Assembly (NCBI RefSeq): GCF_026008495.1
Contig: NZ_BQUN01000095.1
Span: 146,583-210,582, forward strand
DNA length: 64,000 nt
Direction: 5' to 3'
DNA from: Streptomyces sp. A012304
GTDB lineage: Bacteria; Actinomycetota; Actinomycetes; Streptomycetales; Streptomycetaceae
Part shown: positions 46,768-56,089 of the stretch, piece after piece
Layout: each line of letters opens with the position of its first letter
How positions within the stretch are numbered: the stretch's first letter is position 1
Program-made: the position numbers and the translations under genes
Notes under the pieces: model-generated
Databases searched by the model: none
Seen by the model: only the letters and a program-made list of their open reading frames with translations
Told to the model about the DNA's origin: nothing

Positions 46768-48134
46768 CCGCGGCCCGCGGCCTTCTGGCTCCTGCGGGAG
46801 ATCGAGTCGATGACCACGGCGCCGAGCAGAACGCCACCGGTGATCATGTACTGGATCGAGGTGTTCATGTTCAGCAGGTCCAGGCCCGTCTGGATGGACT
46901 GGATGACCAGCATGCCCAGCAGCGCGGACCACACCGTGCCGCGGCCGCCGAAGAGGCTGGTGCCGCCGATGACGGCCGCCGCGATGGCCAGCATCAGGGT
47001 GTTGCCGCCGCCGGCGCTGAGCGTCGCGCTCGCGGTCTGACCGGCGAAGAACATACCGCCGACCGCCGCGAAGCCGCCCGCGATGGCGAACACGGTGATG
47101 CGGATCATCGGCACGTTGATACCGGCGCGCCGCGCCGCCTCGATGCCGCCGCCGACCGCGAAGACCTGGCGGCCGAAGGTGGTGCGGCGGAGCACGAAGT
47201 CCACGACGACCAGCGCCGCCAGGAAGATCACCAGCGCGTTGGAGACGCCGGCGGAGTTGTTCAGCACCGCGGCGGCGGCGAAGGACGCGACGGCGAGCGC
47301 GCCCACGCGCAGCAGGATCTCGCTGGTCGGCCGGAACGGCACACCCGCGGCCTTGCGGCGGCGCTGCTCACCGAAGTTGCCGACGAGGGTGAGCGCGACG
47401 CCCAGCCCGGCCAGCAGGTAGGCGCCGATGATGGCCTGGTCCATGAAGAAGGAGCTCTGGCCGAGCAGGTGCACGGGGCCGGAGTCCGACGGGATGTTGA
47501 TGGTGCCGCTGGAGCCCAGCAGCCACAGCATCAGACCGTTCCAGCCGAGGAAGCCGGCCAGGGTCACCACGAACGCGGGCACGCCGATCTTGGCGAAGAA
47601 CCAGCCGTGCAGGGCGCCGATGGCGATACCGGTGAGGATGGTCAGCAGCAGCGACAGCCAGGCGTTCATGGTGTGGTCCACCACGAACACGGCGAACAGG
47701 GTGGACGCCAGGCCGCTGACGGAACCGACCGACAGGTCGATCTCACCGAGCAGCAGCACGAAGACCAGGCCGATGGCGAGCATGCCGGTGGCCGACAGGA
47801 AGTAGCTGATGTTCGAGAGGTTGTCGGCGCTGAGGAAGCGGTCGTTCTGCAGCTGGAAGATCGTCCAGATGACGATCAGGCCGATGACCACCGGCAGCGA
47901 GCCCAGCTCGCCGCCCTTGACCTTGCGCTTGAACTCGGTGACGTAGCCCTTCAGGCCCTCTTCGCGTACCAGCAGGCGCGGGTCGACGACGGGGACCGGA
48001 GCGGCCGTGGGGTCGTCGGCGGGGGCGACGGTGGTCTGCTCCTCCACCACGCCCTCGGTCTTGCCGGCCTTCTTGACCTTCGTGGCCTCGTTCTTGGAGT
48101 TGTCGCTCTTCACGGTCTTGGACGTGTCGCTCAC
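46764..48134 (-). CDS. xylH: Xylose-type ABC transporter permease
   Basis: 456 residues. A charged, Lys/Asp-rich N-terminal tail of about 75 residues precedes roughly ten membrane helices of the BPD_transp_2 family (LLLGEIDLSVGSVSG, the hallmark of ribose/xylose permeases, and GGTSLFGGRGTVWSALLGML). It forms the channel with XylG and XylF. GTG 48134 overlaps the xylG stop (GTGA). The name rests on matching order with S. coelicolor SCO6009-6011 as I recall it; the true pentose is unproven. Confidence 0.9.
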   Translation of the reverse strand: MSDTSKTVKSDNSKNEATKVKKAGKTEGVVEEQTTVAPADDPTAAPVPVVDPRLLVREEGLKGYVTEFKRKVKGGELGSLPVVIGLIVIWTIFQLQNDRFLSADNLSNISYFLSATGMLAIGLVFVLLLGEIDLSVGSVSGLASTLFAVFVVDHTMNAWLSLLLTILTGIAIGALHGWFFAKIGVPAFVVTLAGFLGWNGLMLWLLGSSGTINIPSDSGPVHLLGQSSFFMDQAIIGAYLLAGLGVALTLVGNFGEQRRRKAAGVPFRPTSEILLRVGALAVASFAAAAVLNNSAGVSNALVIFLAALVVVDFVLRRTTFGRQVFAVGGGIEAARRAGINVPMIRITVFAIAGGFAAVGGMFFAGQTASATLSAGGGNTLMLAIAAAVIGGTSLFGGRGTVWSALLGMLVIQSIQTGLDLLNMNTSIQYMITGGVLLGAVVIDSISRRSQKAAGRG

Positions 48135-48913
48135 TTTGCCGCCTCCGCGGTGCGACGCCCCGCACGACGGGTGACGGCGTTGTCCGTGGCACCCGTGATC
48201 GCGGCGATGATCTCTTCGTGGCTGGGGTCCTTCACGGGGAAGGAGCCGTTGTTCTTGCCCAGGCGCAGCACGGCCACGGTGTCCGCGACCGCCTTGACGT
48301 CGGCCATGTTGTGGCTGATGAGGATGACGCCGAGGTCGCGCTCGCGCAGCCGCTCGACCAGGTCGAGGACCTGCGCGGTCTGCTCGACGCCGAGGGCGGC
48401 GGTGGGCTCGTCGAGGATGACGACCTTGGGGTCGCCGATCAGGGCGCGGGCGATGGCGACGACCTGGCGCTGACCGCCGGAGAGACTCGCGATCGGGATG
48501 CGCACGCTCGGGATCCGGATGGAGAGCGTGGACAGCAGCTCGCGGGCGTTCTTCTCCATCGTCACCTCGTCGATGACGCCGCGGTGCAGCAGCTCACGTC
48601 CGAGGTAGAGGTTGCCGACCACGTCGAGGTTGTCGCACAGGGCGAGGTCCTGGTAGACCGTCGCGACGCCGAGTCCCTGGGCGTCGTGCGGCTTGGTGAT
48701 GCTGACCGGCTTGCCCTGCCACTCGATGACGCCCTCGTCGATGGGGTGGACACCGGCGATCGTCTTGACGAGGGTCGACTTACCTGCGCCGTTGTCGCCC
48801 ACCAGGGCGACGACTTCTCCGGCGTGAACCTCCAGATCGACGTCGGTGAGTGCCTGCACCGCACCGAATCGCTTGGAGACTCCGCGCAACGCCAGCACGG
48901 GCGTAGCGGACAC
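48131..48913 (-). CDS. xylG: Sugar ABC transporter ATP-binding protein
   Basis: About 260 residues: Walker A GDNGAGKST, signature LSGGQRQ, Walker B VVILDEPTAALG and switch His ISHN. It powers sugar import through XylH. It has a single nucleotide-binding domain, whereas many xylose and ribose ATPases are two-domain proteins of about 500 residues. GTG 48913 is favoured because AAGGAG lies nine bases upstream; ATG 48922 abuts that site. Confidence 0.92.
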   Translation of the reverse strand: MSATPVLALRGVSKRFGAVQALTDVDLEVHAGEVVALVGDNGAGKSTLVKTIAGVHPIDEGVIEWQGKPVSITKPHDAQGLGVATVYQDLALCDNLDVVGNLYLGRELLHRGVIDEVTMEKNARELLSTLSIRIPSVRIPIASLSGGQRQVVAIARALIGDPKVVILDEPTAALGVEQTAQVLDLVERLRERDLGVILISHNMADVKAVADTVAVLRLGKNNGSFPVKDPSHEEIIAAITGATDNAVTRRAGRRTAEAAK

Positions 48914-49138
48914 GTGAACCATCTCCTTCGCCGCCTGACCGGCGGGGATGCCGCGCTGTGGGACAGGCGCGGAGGGGTGTGCGCTCGGCGCCGGTGGGCG
49001 ACGAGGCACGAGGTTTACAAGATGAACATGGACGAGTGCGTCGCGCTCGGCGACGGTTCCGTCCGACGCCCGCCCCGCAGCGGGGTATGAAGGTGGGGCA
49101 GGCGCCGGCGGGGTCTCGCGGGACCGCTCGGCGGTCGG

Positions 49139-49166
49139 GGCTCGAGTCCCGTGCGGGACTCGAGCC
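49139..49166 (-). terminator. Hairpin between xylF and xylG
   Basis: A 13-bp perfect arm pair (GGCTCGAGTCCCG with its complement) with a 2-base gap, 22 bases beyond the xylF stop and about 225 bases before the xylG start. It is probably a partial terminator or RNA stabiliser that lets the binding protein be made in excess. Confidence 0.75.
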
Positions 49167-49187
49167 GGGTGCGCGGGGTGCGCGCGA

Positions 49188-50279
49188 CTACTGCAGACCG
49201 GCGGCCTTGCAGGCGGCGGCGTACTCGGCGGAGCAGATCTCCTGGACCGTGTACAGCCCGTCCTTGACGACCGTGTCCTTGATGTTGGCCTTGGTGACCG
49301 ACACCGGGGTCAGCAGCTGGGAGGGCACCTTGTCGCCGGAGCCGCTGGTCAGGGTCTGGGTGGCGAGGGACTTGATGTCCTTGCCCTCCAGCAGGTTCAC
49401 CGCGAGCTGGGCGGCGGCGTCCGCCTCCGGCTTGAAGGCCTTGTAGACGGTGGAGGACTGGGTGCCGGCGACGATGCGCTGGATGGCCGCGAGCTCCGCG
49501 TCCTGACCGGTCAGCGGGATGCCCGTGATCTTCGCGCCCTTGAGGGTGTTGGCGATACCACCGGCCATGCCGTCGTTGGCGGAGTAGACGCCCGCGATGT
49601 TCTTCGCGCCGAGCTGGGTGATCGCCGCGGACATCTTCTGGGCGGCGACGGTGTCCTTCCACAGGCCGGACTGCTCGTAGGCGATGGTCACCTTGCCGTC
49701 GAGGGCCTTGTGCGCGCCTTCCTTGAACTGGGCGGCGTTCGGGTCGGCGTCGTCACCGTTGATCATGACGATCTTCGACGCGGGGGTCGCCTTGGCGCCG
49801 AGGGCCGCGAGCAGGGCCTGGCCCTGGAGCTCGCCGACCTTGACGTTGTCGAAGGAGACGTAGGCCGAGACCGGGCCCTGGGCGAGGCGGTCGTACGCGA
49901 CGACCTTGACGCCCTTGTTCACCGCGGACTGGATGGAGGACTTGATCGCGGCGGAGTCCTGGGCGGAGACGACGATGACCTTCACACCCTTGGTCACCAT
50001 GCTGCTCATCTGCTGGGCCTGCTTGGCCGGGTCGGCGGCGGCGTTCGCGTACTGGACGTCGCAGTCGGAGCAGAGCTCCTTCACCTTGGCCTCGAAGAAC
50101 GGCTTGTCGAACTTCTCGTAGCGCGCCGTCACGCTGTCGGGGAGCAGCAGGCCGATCGACTTGCTGTCGGAGCCGCTGCTGCCGGAGTCGTCGTCGCCCG
50201 CCTTGCCGCACGCGGCAATCGACAGGGCCATGGAAACGGCGGTGGCGCCGATCACGACTCTACGCATCGTTGCGTTCAT
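49188..50279 (-). CDS. xylF: Xylose-type sugar-binding lipoprotein
   Basis: About 363 residues. The signal peptide ends in lipobox SIAAC. The mature part is a ribose/xylose-type periplasmic-binding fold (SIGLLLPDSVTARYEKFDKPFF, VYSANDGMAGGIANTLKG, ITGIPLTGQDAELAAIQRI), and GQDAE is typical of XylF. It delivers sugar to XylGH. GGGAGG lies ten bases ahead of ATG 50279. Likely controlled by the neighbouring ROK repressor. Confidence 0.91.
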   Translation of the reverse strand: MNATMRRVVIGATAVSMALSIAACGKAGDDDSGSSGSDSKSIGLLLPDSVTARYEKFDKPFFEAKVKELCSDCDVQYANAAADPAKQAQQMSSMVTKGVKVIVVSAQDSAAIKSSIQSAVNKGVKVVAYDRLAQGPVSAYVSFDNVKVGELQGQALLAALGAKATPASKIVMINGDDADPNAAQFKEGAHKALDGKVTIAYEQSGLWKDTVAAQKMSAAITQLGAKNIAGVYSANDGMAGGIANTLKGAKITGIPLTGQDAELAAIQRIVAGTQSSTVYKAFKPEADAAAQLAVNLLEGKDIKSLATQTLTSGSGDKVPSQLLTPVSVTKANIKDTVVKDGLYTVQEICSAEYAAACKAAGLQ

Positions 50280-50361
50280 TTGGGGTGTGCCTCCCTGACA
50301 GGGCCGCAACGCTGCGGCCGAGGTGGCTGGAAGTCAACTCGGCCACACGTGCGACGTCAAG

Positions 50362-50373
50362 AAGTAAATACTT
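50362..50373. promoter_or_regulatory. Operator-like AAGTA-AA-TACTT in xylF leader
   Basis: Perfect 5-bp arms in an AT-rich island 83 bases upstream of the xylF start, overlapping where a promoter would be expected. Its place directly between xylF and the rok7B7 stop makes Rok7B7 a candidate ligand (inferred). Confidence 0.4.
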
Positions 50374-50402
50374 AACGAGATGGCAACGGCGTCATTCGTT
50401 CT

Positions 50403-51602
50403 CTAAGTGAAGGCAGGCGCGGTGGCCGAGAGGGTGCCGTCCAAAAGTGTCGAATCGCCCATCTCGCTGAGTGCGAGAGCGAGCGCTCCGAGCACCTCCG
50501 CACGGCCCCCGAGTGCCCCCGGGAGAACGGACAGCTGCCGCGCCGCACTGGGGATCGCATAGCGGCCGACGGACTCTCTGATGGGGCCGAGCACCAGCTC
50601 ACCGGCCTCGGCGAGATCACCGCCGAGGACCACCCGGCTCGGGTTCAGCAGGTTGCATAGATTGGCGACTCCACTGCCGACATGGCGGCCGACGTCGGCG
50701 ATCACCCGACGACAGCCCGGGTCCCCGTCCCGCGCCAGCCGTACGACACCTTCCAGGGTCAGGTCCGTTCCGTGGCTGGACTGGAGGAGCGGCAGCACAT
50801 AGCGCGCGGCCGCGAAGGTCTCCAGGCAGCCCCGGTTTCCGCAACGGCAGACGGGGCCGGATTCATCAAGTGTAATATGTCCGATTTCTCCTGCCGTGCC
50901 ACCGGGTCCTCGGTAGATCTTCCCATCGATCACCAGGCCGGCCCCGACACCGCTCGCGACCTTGATGTAAGCAAGATCACGTACGCCTCGGCCGCTGCCC
51001 CAGACCATCTCGCCGAGGGCGCCGAGGTTGGCGTCGTTGTCCACGTGGACGGGCACCCCGAGCCGCCCCCGCAGCTCCTCGGCGGGTCTGGTGCCGATCC
51101 AGCCGGGCAGGATGGCCGACGAACCGAGCGTGCCGGACTCCACGTCGATCGGGCCGGGGACGCCGAGACCCACCCCGGCGATCTTCGCGCGGTCCACCCC
51201 GGTGGCCTCCAGCAGGCGGTTGACCAGCTGTTCCGCGCGGTCGAAACCCTGCGTCGAGGAGGCGTCCACGTCCAGCGGCTCGGACTCCTCCGCCAGCACC
51301 TGGTGGGCGAGGTTGCCGATCGCCACCCGCAGATGGGTGTGGCCGAAATCGACGCCGATGACGATGCCCGCGTCACCGCTCAGGGAGACGCTGCGGGCCC
51401 GCCGGCCGCCGGCCGAGGTGGGGGTGACCTCGACGGTCCCGCCGTCCTTCAGCTCGCGAACGATGTTGGAGACGGTCGCCGCCGACAGACCCGTCGTCCG
51501 GGCGATCTCCGCCTGCGTGAGGGACCCCGCCAGACGTACGGCCCGTACGACCCGCTCGAGGTTGGCTCGGTGCAGTGACGACTGCGACCCCGGAGTCTCC
51601 AC
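50403..51602 (-). CDS. rok7B7: ROK-family repressor Rok7B7
   Basis: 399 residues. An N-terminal winged helix (LTQAEIARTTGLSAATVSNIVRELKDGG) is joined to a ROK sugar-kinase-like domain with the zinc motif region CRCGNRGCLE and ATP-fold glycines (VGLGVPGPIDVESG). The ROK domain keeps the DNDAN and GEIGH blocks. In S. coelicolor Rok7B7 (SCO6008) controls xylFGH and affects carbon catabolite repression and antibiotic production; the identity here rests on the same ngcEFG-rok-xylFGH order. GTG 51602 follows AGGAGG. Confidence 0.88.
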   Translation of the reverse strand: METPGSQSSLHRANLERVVRAVRLAGSLTQAEIARTTGLSAATVSNIVRELKDGGTVEVTPTSAGGRRARSVSLSGDAGIVIGVDFGHTHLRVAIGNLAHQVLAEESEPLDVDASSTQGFDRAEQLVNRLLEATGVDRAKIAGVGLGVPGPIDVESGTLGSSAILPGWIGTRPAEELRGRLGVPVHVDNDANLGALGEMVWGSGRGVRDLAYIKVASGVGAGLVIDGKIYRGPGGTAGEIGHITLDESGPVCRCGNRGCLETFAAARYVLPLLQSSHGTDLTLEGVVRLARDGDPGCRRVIADVGRHVGSGVANLCNLLNPSRVVLGGDLAEAGELVLGPIRESVGRYAIPSAARQLSVLPGALGGRAEVLGALALALSEMGDSTLLDGTLSATAPAFT

Positions 51603-51735
51603 GACGACCTCCTGCGCGCGGGACCGCTACAGCGAGGCCCCGTCTATGTCCAACTAGTGAACTCTAAGCTGAGCCGCTCGGGTCGCGTCCCGTCAAGAGG
51701 TTGAACGGTTTCCACCTGGTTGCACACAGTGGCGA

Positions 51736-51763
51736 GCGCCGTTCCCGAAGGCGGGAACGGCGC
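51736..51763 (-). terminator. Hairpin terminator after ngcG
   Basis: A perfect 12-bp stem (GCGCCGTTCCCG with its complement) and 4-base loop, 23 bases past the ngcG stop. It separates ngcEFG from rok7B7. Confidence 0.85.
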
Positions 51764-51785
51764 GCGTTCGGACGGCTGCGCTGCG

Positions 51786-52715
51786 CTACTTCAGCGCCCC
51801 GGCGGTCAGGCCCTGCACCACCTGCCGCTGGAGGACGATGTACGCGGCCAGCACCGGCAGCATGGCCATGACCAGCCCGGCGAACAGCCCCGACCAGTCG
51901 CCCTTGTAGCCCTGGCTGACGGCCAGCTGAACCAGACCCTGCGTCAGGACCCGTCGGTCGGGGTCGGTGTTGAGGACCGTGGGCAGCATGTACTGGTTCC
52001 ACTGGCCCAGGAAATTGAAGATGCCGACGCTGATCAGGCCGGGCCTGGCCATGGGCAGCATGATCTGGAAGAACGTCCGGCTGTGCGAGGCGCCGTCGAC
52101 GAAGGCCGCCTCCGCCACCGAGGTGGGCAGCGTGCGGAAGAACGCCGTCAGGAAGAACACCGTGAACGGCAGCGAGTACGCGATGTAGACGAGGATCAGG
52201 CCGTGGATCGTGTTCAGCAGCCCCATGTTGTTCACGACGTAGAACAGCGGGACCAGCGCCAGCATGATCGGGAAGCTCATGCCGCCGATGAACAGGTAGT
52301 AGATGAAGCGGTTGCCGGGGAAGTCGAACCGGGCGAGGACGTACGCCGCCATCGAGCCGAGCACCAGGGTCCCGACGAGGGACCCTCCCACCACCAGCAC
52401 GGTGTTCAGGAAGTAGTCGCCCATGTGGGCCTCGGTCCACGCCCGGGCCCAGTTGTCGAAGCGCAGCCGGTCCGGCAGCGACCAGGGCGAGCCGAAGATG
52501 GCGCGGTCGTCCTTGAAGGAGGTCATCACCGCCCACAGCAGCGGCAGCACCACCATGACCGCCCACAGGACGAGGACGCCGTGCGAGAAGACGTCGAGGA
52601 CACCGCCCTCGGTCCTCCTCGGCGGCCGCGGCTTCCCGTCGGCGGGTGGGCCGGCCTCGGTGACGGGGGCGCCCGGCTCGGCCGGCACGGGCGCGGGGGT
52701 CTGCGTCGTCTTCAT
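51786..52715 (-). CDS. ngcG: N-acetylglucosamine/chitobiose ABC permease (MalG type)
   Basis: About 309 residues. A Pro-rich cytoplasmic tail of about 40 residues precedes six membrane helices and the EAA loop (EAAFVDGASHSRTFFQIMLPMARP). It pairs with NgcF, two bases apart. The product should import GlcNAc or chitobiose with NgcE and a shared ATPase. The assignment follows NgcE and gene order. Confidence 0.88.
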   Translation of the reverse strand: MKTTQTPAPVPAEPGAPVTEAGPPADGKPRPPRRTEGGVLDVFSHGVLVLWAVMVVLPLLWAVMTSFKDDRAIFGSPWSLPDRLRFDNWARAWTEAHMGDYFLNTVLVVGGSLVGTLVLGSMAAYVLARFDFPGNRFIYYLFIGGMSFPIMLALVPLFYVVNNMGLLNTIHGLILVYIAYSLPFTVFFLTAFFRTLPTSVAEAAFVDGASHSRTFFQIMLPMARPGLISVGIFNFLGQWNQYMLPTVLNTDPDRRVLTQGLVQLAVSQGYKGDWSGLFAGLVMAMLPVLAAYIVLQRQVVQGLTAGALK

Positions 52716-52717
52716 GC

Positions 52718-53644
52718 TCAGTACTCCAGCCGCTCGCGCCGCCCGAGCCGCATGACGACGGCGGCGAAGGCCAGCGTCACGACGAGCAGGGCGACGCCGA
52801 TGGTGGTGGCGTAGGCGGCCTGACCGTCCCGGAACGCCTTCTGGTACACGTACAGGACCAGGACGGTGGTCGAGTAGTCGGGGCCGCCGGGGCCGGTCGT
52901 CATGATCTGGACGACCGCGAACGACTCGGCGCCGAGCGCGAGGATGCCCAGATAGACCCAGCCGGACTGCACGGTGTCCCACAGCAGCGGCAGGGTGACG
53001 CGGAAGAAGGTGGTGGCCCGGCCCGCGCCGTCGAGCAGCGCGGCCTCGTACAGCTCCGCCGGGACGGAGGCCATCCCGGCGGTGAACAGGACCACGAAGA
53101 AGCCGACCGTGGACCAGACGAGCACCGCCATCACGCACCACAGCGCGAGGTCGGGGTCGCCCAGCCACAGCGGCTGGACGCCGTCCAGCCCGATGCCCCG
53201 CAGCAGGGAGTTGACGGCCCCGCTGTCGGGGTTGTAAGCGAAGGCGAACAGCAGCGCGACGATGGCGATCGACAGCACCTGCGGGAAGAAATACACGATC
53301 TTGTAGAAGGCGGAGCCCCGGACACCGGTGATCACCGGGCCGCCCTTCCTCCGGCGTCCGCCGGCATTGATCATGAACGCGAAGAACAGCGCCAGTGCGA
53401 TCGTCACCAGCGGCAGTACGAGCGCGAACGACAAGCTGTGCTGCAAGGACTTCCAGAAGATCTCGTCGTCCAGCATCCTGCGGTAATTGTCCAGGCCGAC
53501 CATCTCGAATTCGGGGCTGAGGCCGGTCCAGTCCGTGAACGAGTAGTAGATGGACTGGACGAAAGGCCACACCACGAAAAGCGTGTACAGTCCCAGCGGC
53601 AGCGCCAGGAACCCCACGATGAACCGGTATTTGCCGTGCTGCAT
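52718..53644 (-). CDS. ngcF: N-acetylglucosamine/chitobiose ABC permease (MalF type)
   Basis: About 308 residues, six membrane helices, with the coupling loop AELYEAALLDGAGRATTFFRVTLP. ATG 53644 has GGAG five bases upstream and is favoured over GTG 53650. It lies 28 bases after ngcE and two bases before ngcG in a tight operon. Confidence 0.88.
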   Translation of the reverse strand: MQHGKYRFIVGFLALPLGLYTLFVVWPFVQSIYYSFTDWTGLSPEFEMVGLDNYRRMLDDEIFWKSLQHSLSFALVLPLVTIALALFFAFMINAGGRRRKGGPVITGVRGSAFYKIVYFFPQVLSIAIVALLFAFAYNPDSGAVNSLLRGIGLDGVQPLWLGDPDLALWCVMAVLVWSTVGFFVVLFTAGMASVPAELYEAALLDGAGRATTFFRVTLPLLWDTVQSGWVYLGILALGAESFAVVQIMTTGPGGPDYSTTVLVLYVYQKAFRDGQAAYATTIGVALLVVTLAFAAVVMRLGRRERLEY

Positions 53645-53672
53645 CGCCACTCCGGTGCCGTGAGTCCGCCGA

Positions 53673-55124
53673 TTACCGGTGCTTGTAGTGCTTGATCGAG
53701 GTGTCCTTGGCGGTCTCGTCGGCGAATGCCTGGATCTTCTTGACGGCCTCGGCCGGGGTGAGCCGGCCGGCCATCATCTCGCCGATTCCGGAGACCCCGA
53801 TCTTCTCCTTCTGCAACTGCACGTACCAGTCCTGGAGTCGTGGATTCAGCACGTTCCGGCCGGCTTTCTCCAGCGCGGCGACACCCGATTTGAGGCCCGG
53901 GGTGAGGGTGATACCGTCGGTGCCGCCGTTGTAGGCGGTCAGCGACTTCACCTTGGCGGTGAAGTTCTTCGACGACGCCTCACTGAGCATGATGCGCAGC
54001 TGCTCCATTCCTCCGGCGGCGTTCTTCGCCTTGGCCGGCACGATGAACGGCTCGCCGCCGGAGGCCCAGAGGGTGCCGAAGGGCATCTTGTCGGAGGAGT
54101 CGATGCCGGTGGGCGCCGAGACGGCCAGGTCGAAGCCGGCCGGGATGACGTTCGCCGACTCATTCTCCACCCAGGAGCCGTTGGGGATGAACAGGGCCTT
54201 GCCCCGCGCCCACGCGGTCTGCGACTGGATGTGGTCCAGACCCGGGGTGCCTTTGAGGACATAGCCCTTGCGGTACAGCTCGTAGTAGGCGTCCAGGCAG
54301 GTCTTCACGGCCGGGTGCTTCCAGGCGTTCGGCTCCAGGTTGTCGATGGCGTCGAGGACCTCGTGGCCACCCACCTTGCCGATCATCGGGTACAGCGAGA
54401 AGGGAAGGTAATAGGGGTACTTGCCCGCGTATGTCCAGCCGGCGATGCCCTTCTTCCTGGCCTTCGCGCAGACCGCGAGCATCTCGTCCCAGGTCTCGGG
54501 ATAGGCGGCGTCCAGCGCGTCCAGGGCCTTCCGCGAGTACCAGACGCCGTACACCGTGTAGGCGTAGTACATGATCCAGACGGGGTCGCCGTCGAGCCGG
54601 CCCATCTCGACGATGCCGGGGCGCAGTGTGTCGCGGACCTTCTTGGCCGGGTCGTCGTAGGAGGGCGCGTCGAGCAGTGGGGTGAGGTCGGCGAGCTGGT
54701 TCTTTCCGGACAGGACGCCCATGTCCATCTGTTCGGCGCCGGAGTTGTCGATGAGGTCGGGCGGGGTGCCCTGGTTGAAGCGGGGCTGGAGCGTGGACTG
54801 GACCTTCTGGGTGGCCGAGAACTCCACCTTGGCCTGAGGGAAGTTCTTCTCGTAGATCCTCACGGCGTCCTCGGCGTACTCCTTGCCGAAACCGCCGTCG
54901 AACAGGACGAATTCCATCGGGGCGGTCTCATTGACGCCGAGAGGGTTCTTCGCGGTTTTCTCGCCCTCCTCGGCCTTGTTCTGGCCACCGCCGCCCCCAC
55001 TGCTGGCACAGGCGGACAGGAAACCCATCGCGGGAACGGAGATGAGGCCGAGTGCGGCGGAGCGTCTGATCAGATCACGGCGGTCGACTCCTGCGGAGTC
55101 GTGGTGCTCGGAGGTTGATCCCAT
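53673..55124 (-). CDS. ngcE: N-acetylglucosamine/chitobiose-binding lipoprotein
   Basis: About 483 residues. The N-terminus combines a twin-arginine pattern (DRRDLIRRSAALGL) with lipobox LSAC, followed by a Gly/Ser linker. The mature part matches the NgcE family of GlcNAc/diacetylchitobiose-binding proteins (EFVLFDGGFGKEYAEDAV, PYYLPFSLYPMIGKVGG). It captures chitin-derived sugars outside the membrane. First gene of ngcEFG; a DasR-like site lies 35 bases ahead of the start. Confidence 0.91.
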   Translation of the reverse strand: MGSTSEHHDSAGVDRRDLIRRSAALGLISVPAMGFLSACASSGGGGGQNKAEEGEKTAKNPLGVNETAPMEFVLFDGGFGKEYAEDAVRIYEKNFPQAKVEFSATQKVQSTLQPRFNQGTPPDLIDNSGAEQMDMGVLSGKNQLADLTPLLDAPSYDDPAKKVRDTLRPGIVEMGRLDGDPVWIMYYAYTVYGVWYSRKALDALDAAYPETWDEMLAVCAKARKKGIAGWTYAGKYPYYLPFSLYPMIGKVGGHEVLDAIDNLEPNAWKHPAVKTCLDAYYELYRKGYVLKGTPGLDHIQSQTAWARGKALFIPNGSWVENESANVIPAGFDLAVSAPTGIDSSDKMPFGTLWASGGEPFIVPAKAKNAAGGMEQLRIMLSEASSKNFTAKVKSLTAYNGGTDGITLTPGLKSGVAALEKAGRNVLNPRLQDWYVQLQKEKIGVSGIGEMMAGRLTPAEAVKKIQAFADETAKDTSIKHYKHR

Positions 55125-55556
55125 GGTCAAGTCCTCGCCTTCTCCAGGAGAATCGCCGACAGGTATAGTCCACTTCTGGCCGCCTGAGCAAGATCGAACG
55201 CAGAGTTCACCGTCGGTCTTTTCCGAGTTGAGACCTGGCGGAAATATGAGATCACCGCGGGCCCGCGGTCGGAAAAGCGCACGACATGCGCGCGGAATGG
55301 CGCGATCAACCTCCTTGACATCACCCGCCACTTGGCCACCTACTGATTTCCGGCGCGACAGAGGGGACAACCTTGTCCCCCGGTCGAGGGTGCGGGCTGT
55401 TCGACGACCGAGTCGCCCTGGCGGGAGGTCGAGTTGTTGTCATGATCGTGTAACCGAGGGCGGTCGGCCGCTGACCGGGGCTTCACCCGTCCTCCACAAT
55501 GATCGGGCCGCCGGGGGAACGCGTCGGGCGGCCGTCACCACCAGGGGGAGAACGAC
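55125..55556. other. Divergent intergenic region, ngcE and secreted-protein gene
   Basis: 432 bases without a gene. It must hold the promoters of ngcE (minus) and of the small exported protein (plus). The only clear element is the DasR-like site at 55159-55174. TTGACA at 55315-55320 (plus strand) could be a -35 box, but I see no convincing -10 partner. Confidence 0.5.
55159..55174. promoter_or_regulatory. Candidate DasR operator (dre) of ngcE
   Basis: ACAGGTATAGTCCACT agrees with the dre consensus ACTGGTCTAGACCACT at 13 of 16 positions and keeps the GGT...CCA symmetry. DasR controls GlcNAc and chitin uptake genes, so the site fits the gene it precedes. Binding is inferred. Confidence 0.65.
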
Positions 55557-56081
55557 ATGGGCATCATCGGACGGTTCACGGGTCTGCTCGCGGGCGCGGC
55601 GCTGGGCGCGGGGGCGGTGTTCGCCACGGCCGCACCGGCGCAGGCGTACAGCCCCAACCCGACGTTCCAGGCCTACTACGCCGACACGGACGCCTGCCCG
55701 TGCAGCGGCGGCAACCTCACCGACCCGTTCGGCGGCACGACCTTCGCCGCCGACGCGGGCGGCTACGCGGTGAAGATGGAACTGGTCGACGCGGGGGCGT
55801 TCGTCGGCAAGGTGGAGTTCCACCCGAACGACGAGAAGCTCGCCGTGTACGACACCAGCAACGACGGCGACACCTTCTACGTCAAGGTGGGCTACAGCCA
55901 CGACGGCGCCCACCACGCCCTGGGCACCTTCAGCGCGCCCGGCACCAGCGCCACCGTCGACTCCGTGATCCAGGACTTCGAACTGCCCGAGGGCGCCACC
56001 GTGGACATCTCCGTCTACGACGACGCCGCCCTCACCGACCTCATCGGCGCCGCCCGCGGCGTCGGTTCGGCTATCGCCTAG
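55557..56081 (+). CDS. Small secreted protein of unknown function
   Basis: 174 residues. A Sec signal peptide (MGIIGRFTGLLAGAALGAG...) with cleavage expected after APAQA. The mature part is acidic, begins YSPNPTFQAYYADTDACPC, holds two Cys close together (CPC), and is rich in beta-forming residues. I do not recognise the family. The GH67 start lies 8 bases beyond its stop, with GGAGG directly after the TAG, so the two are probably co-translated; a role in hemicellulose binding would be speculation. Confidence 0.8.
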   Translation: MGIIGRFTGLLAGAALGAGAVFATAAPAQAYSPNPTFQAYYADTDACPCSGGNLTDPFGGTTFAADAGGYAVKMELVDAGAFVGKVEFHPNDEKLAVYDTSNDGDTFYVKVGYSHDGAHHALGTFSAPGTSATVDSVIQDFELPEGATVDISVYDDAALTDLIGAARGVGSAIA

Positions 56082-56089
56082 GAGGCCCC

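Noticed and set aside
44099..46813. 904-codon plus-strand frame across the transposase and dxs
   Set aside because: Antisense to a clear dxs; composition typical of a GC-driven shadow.
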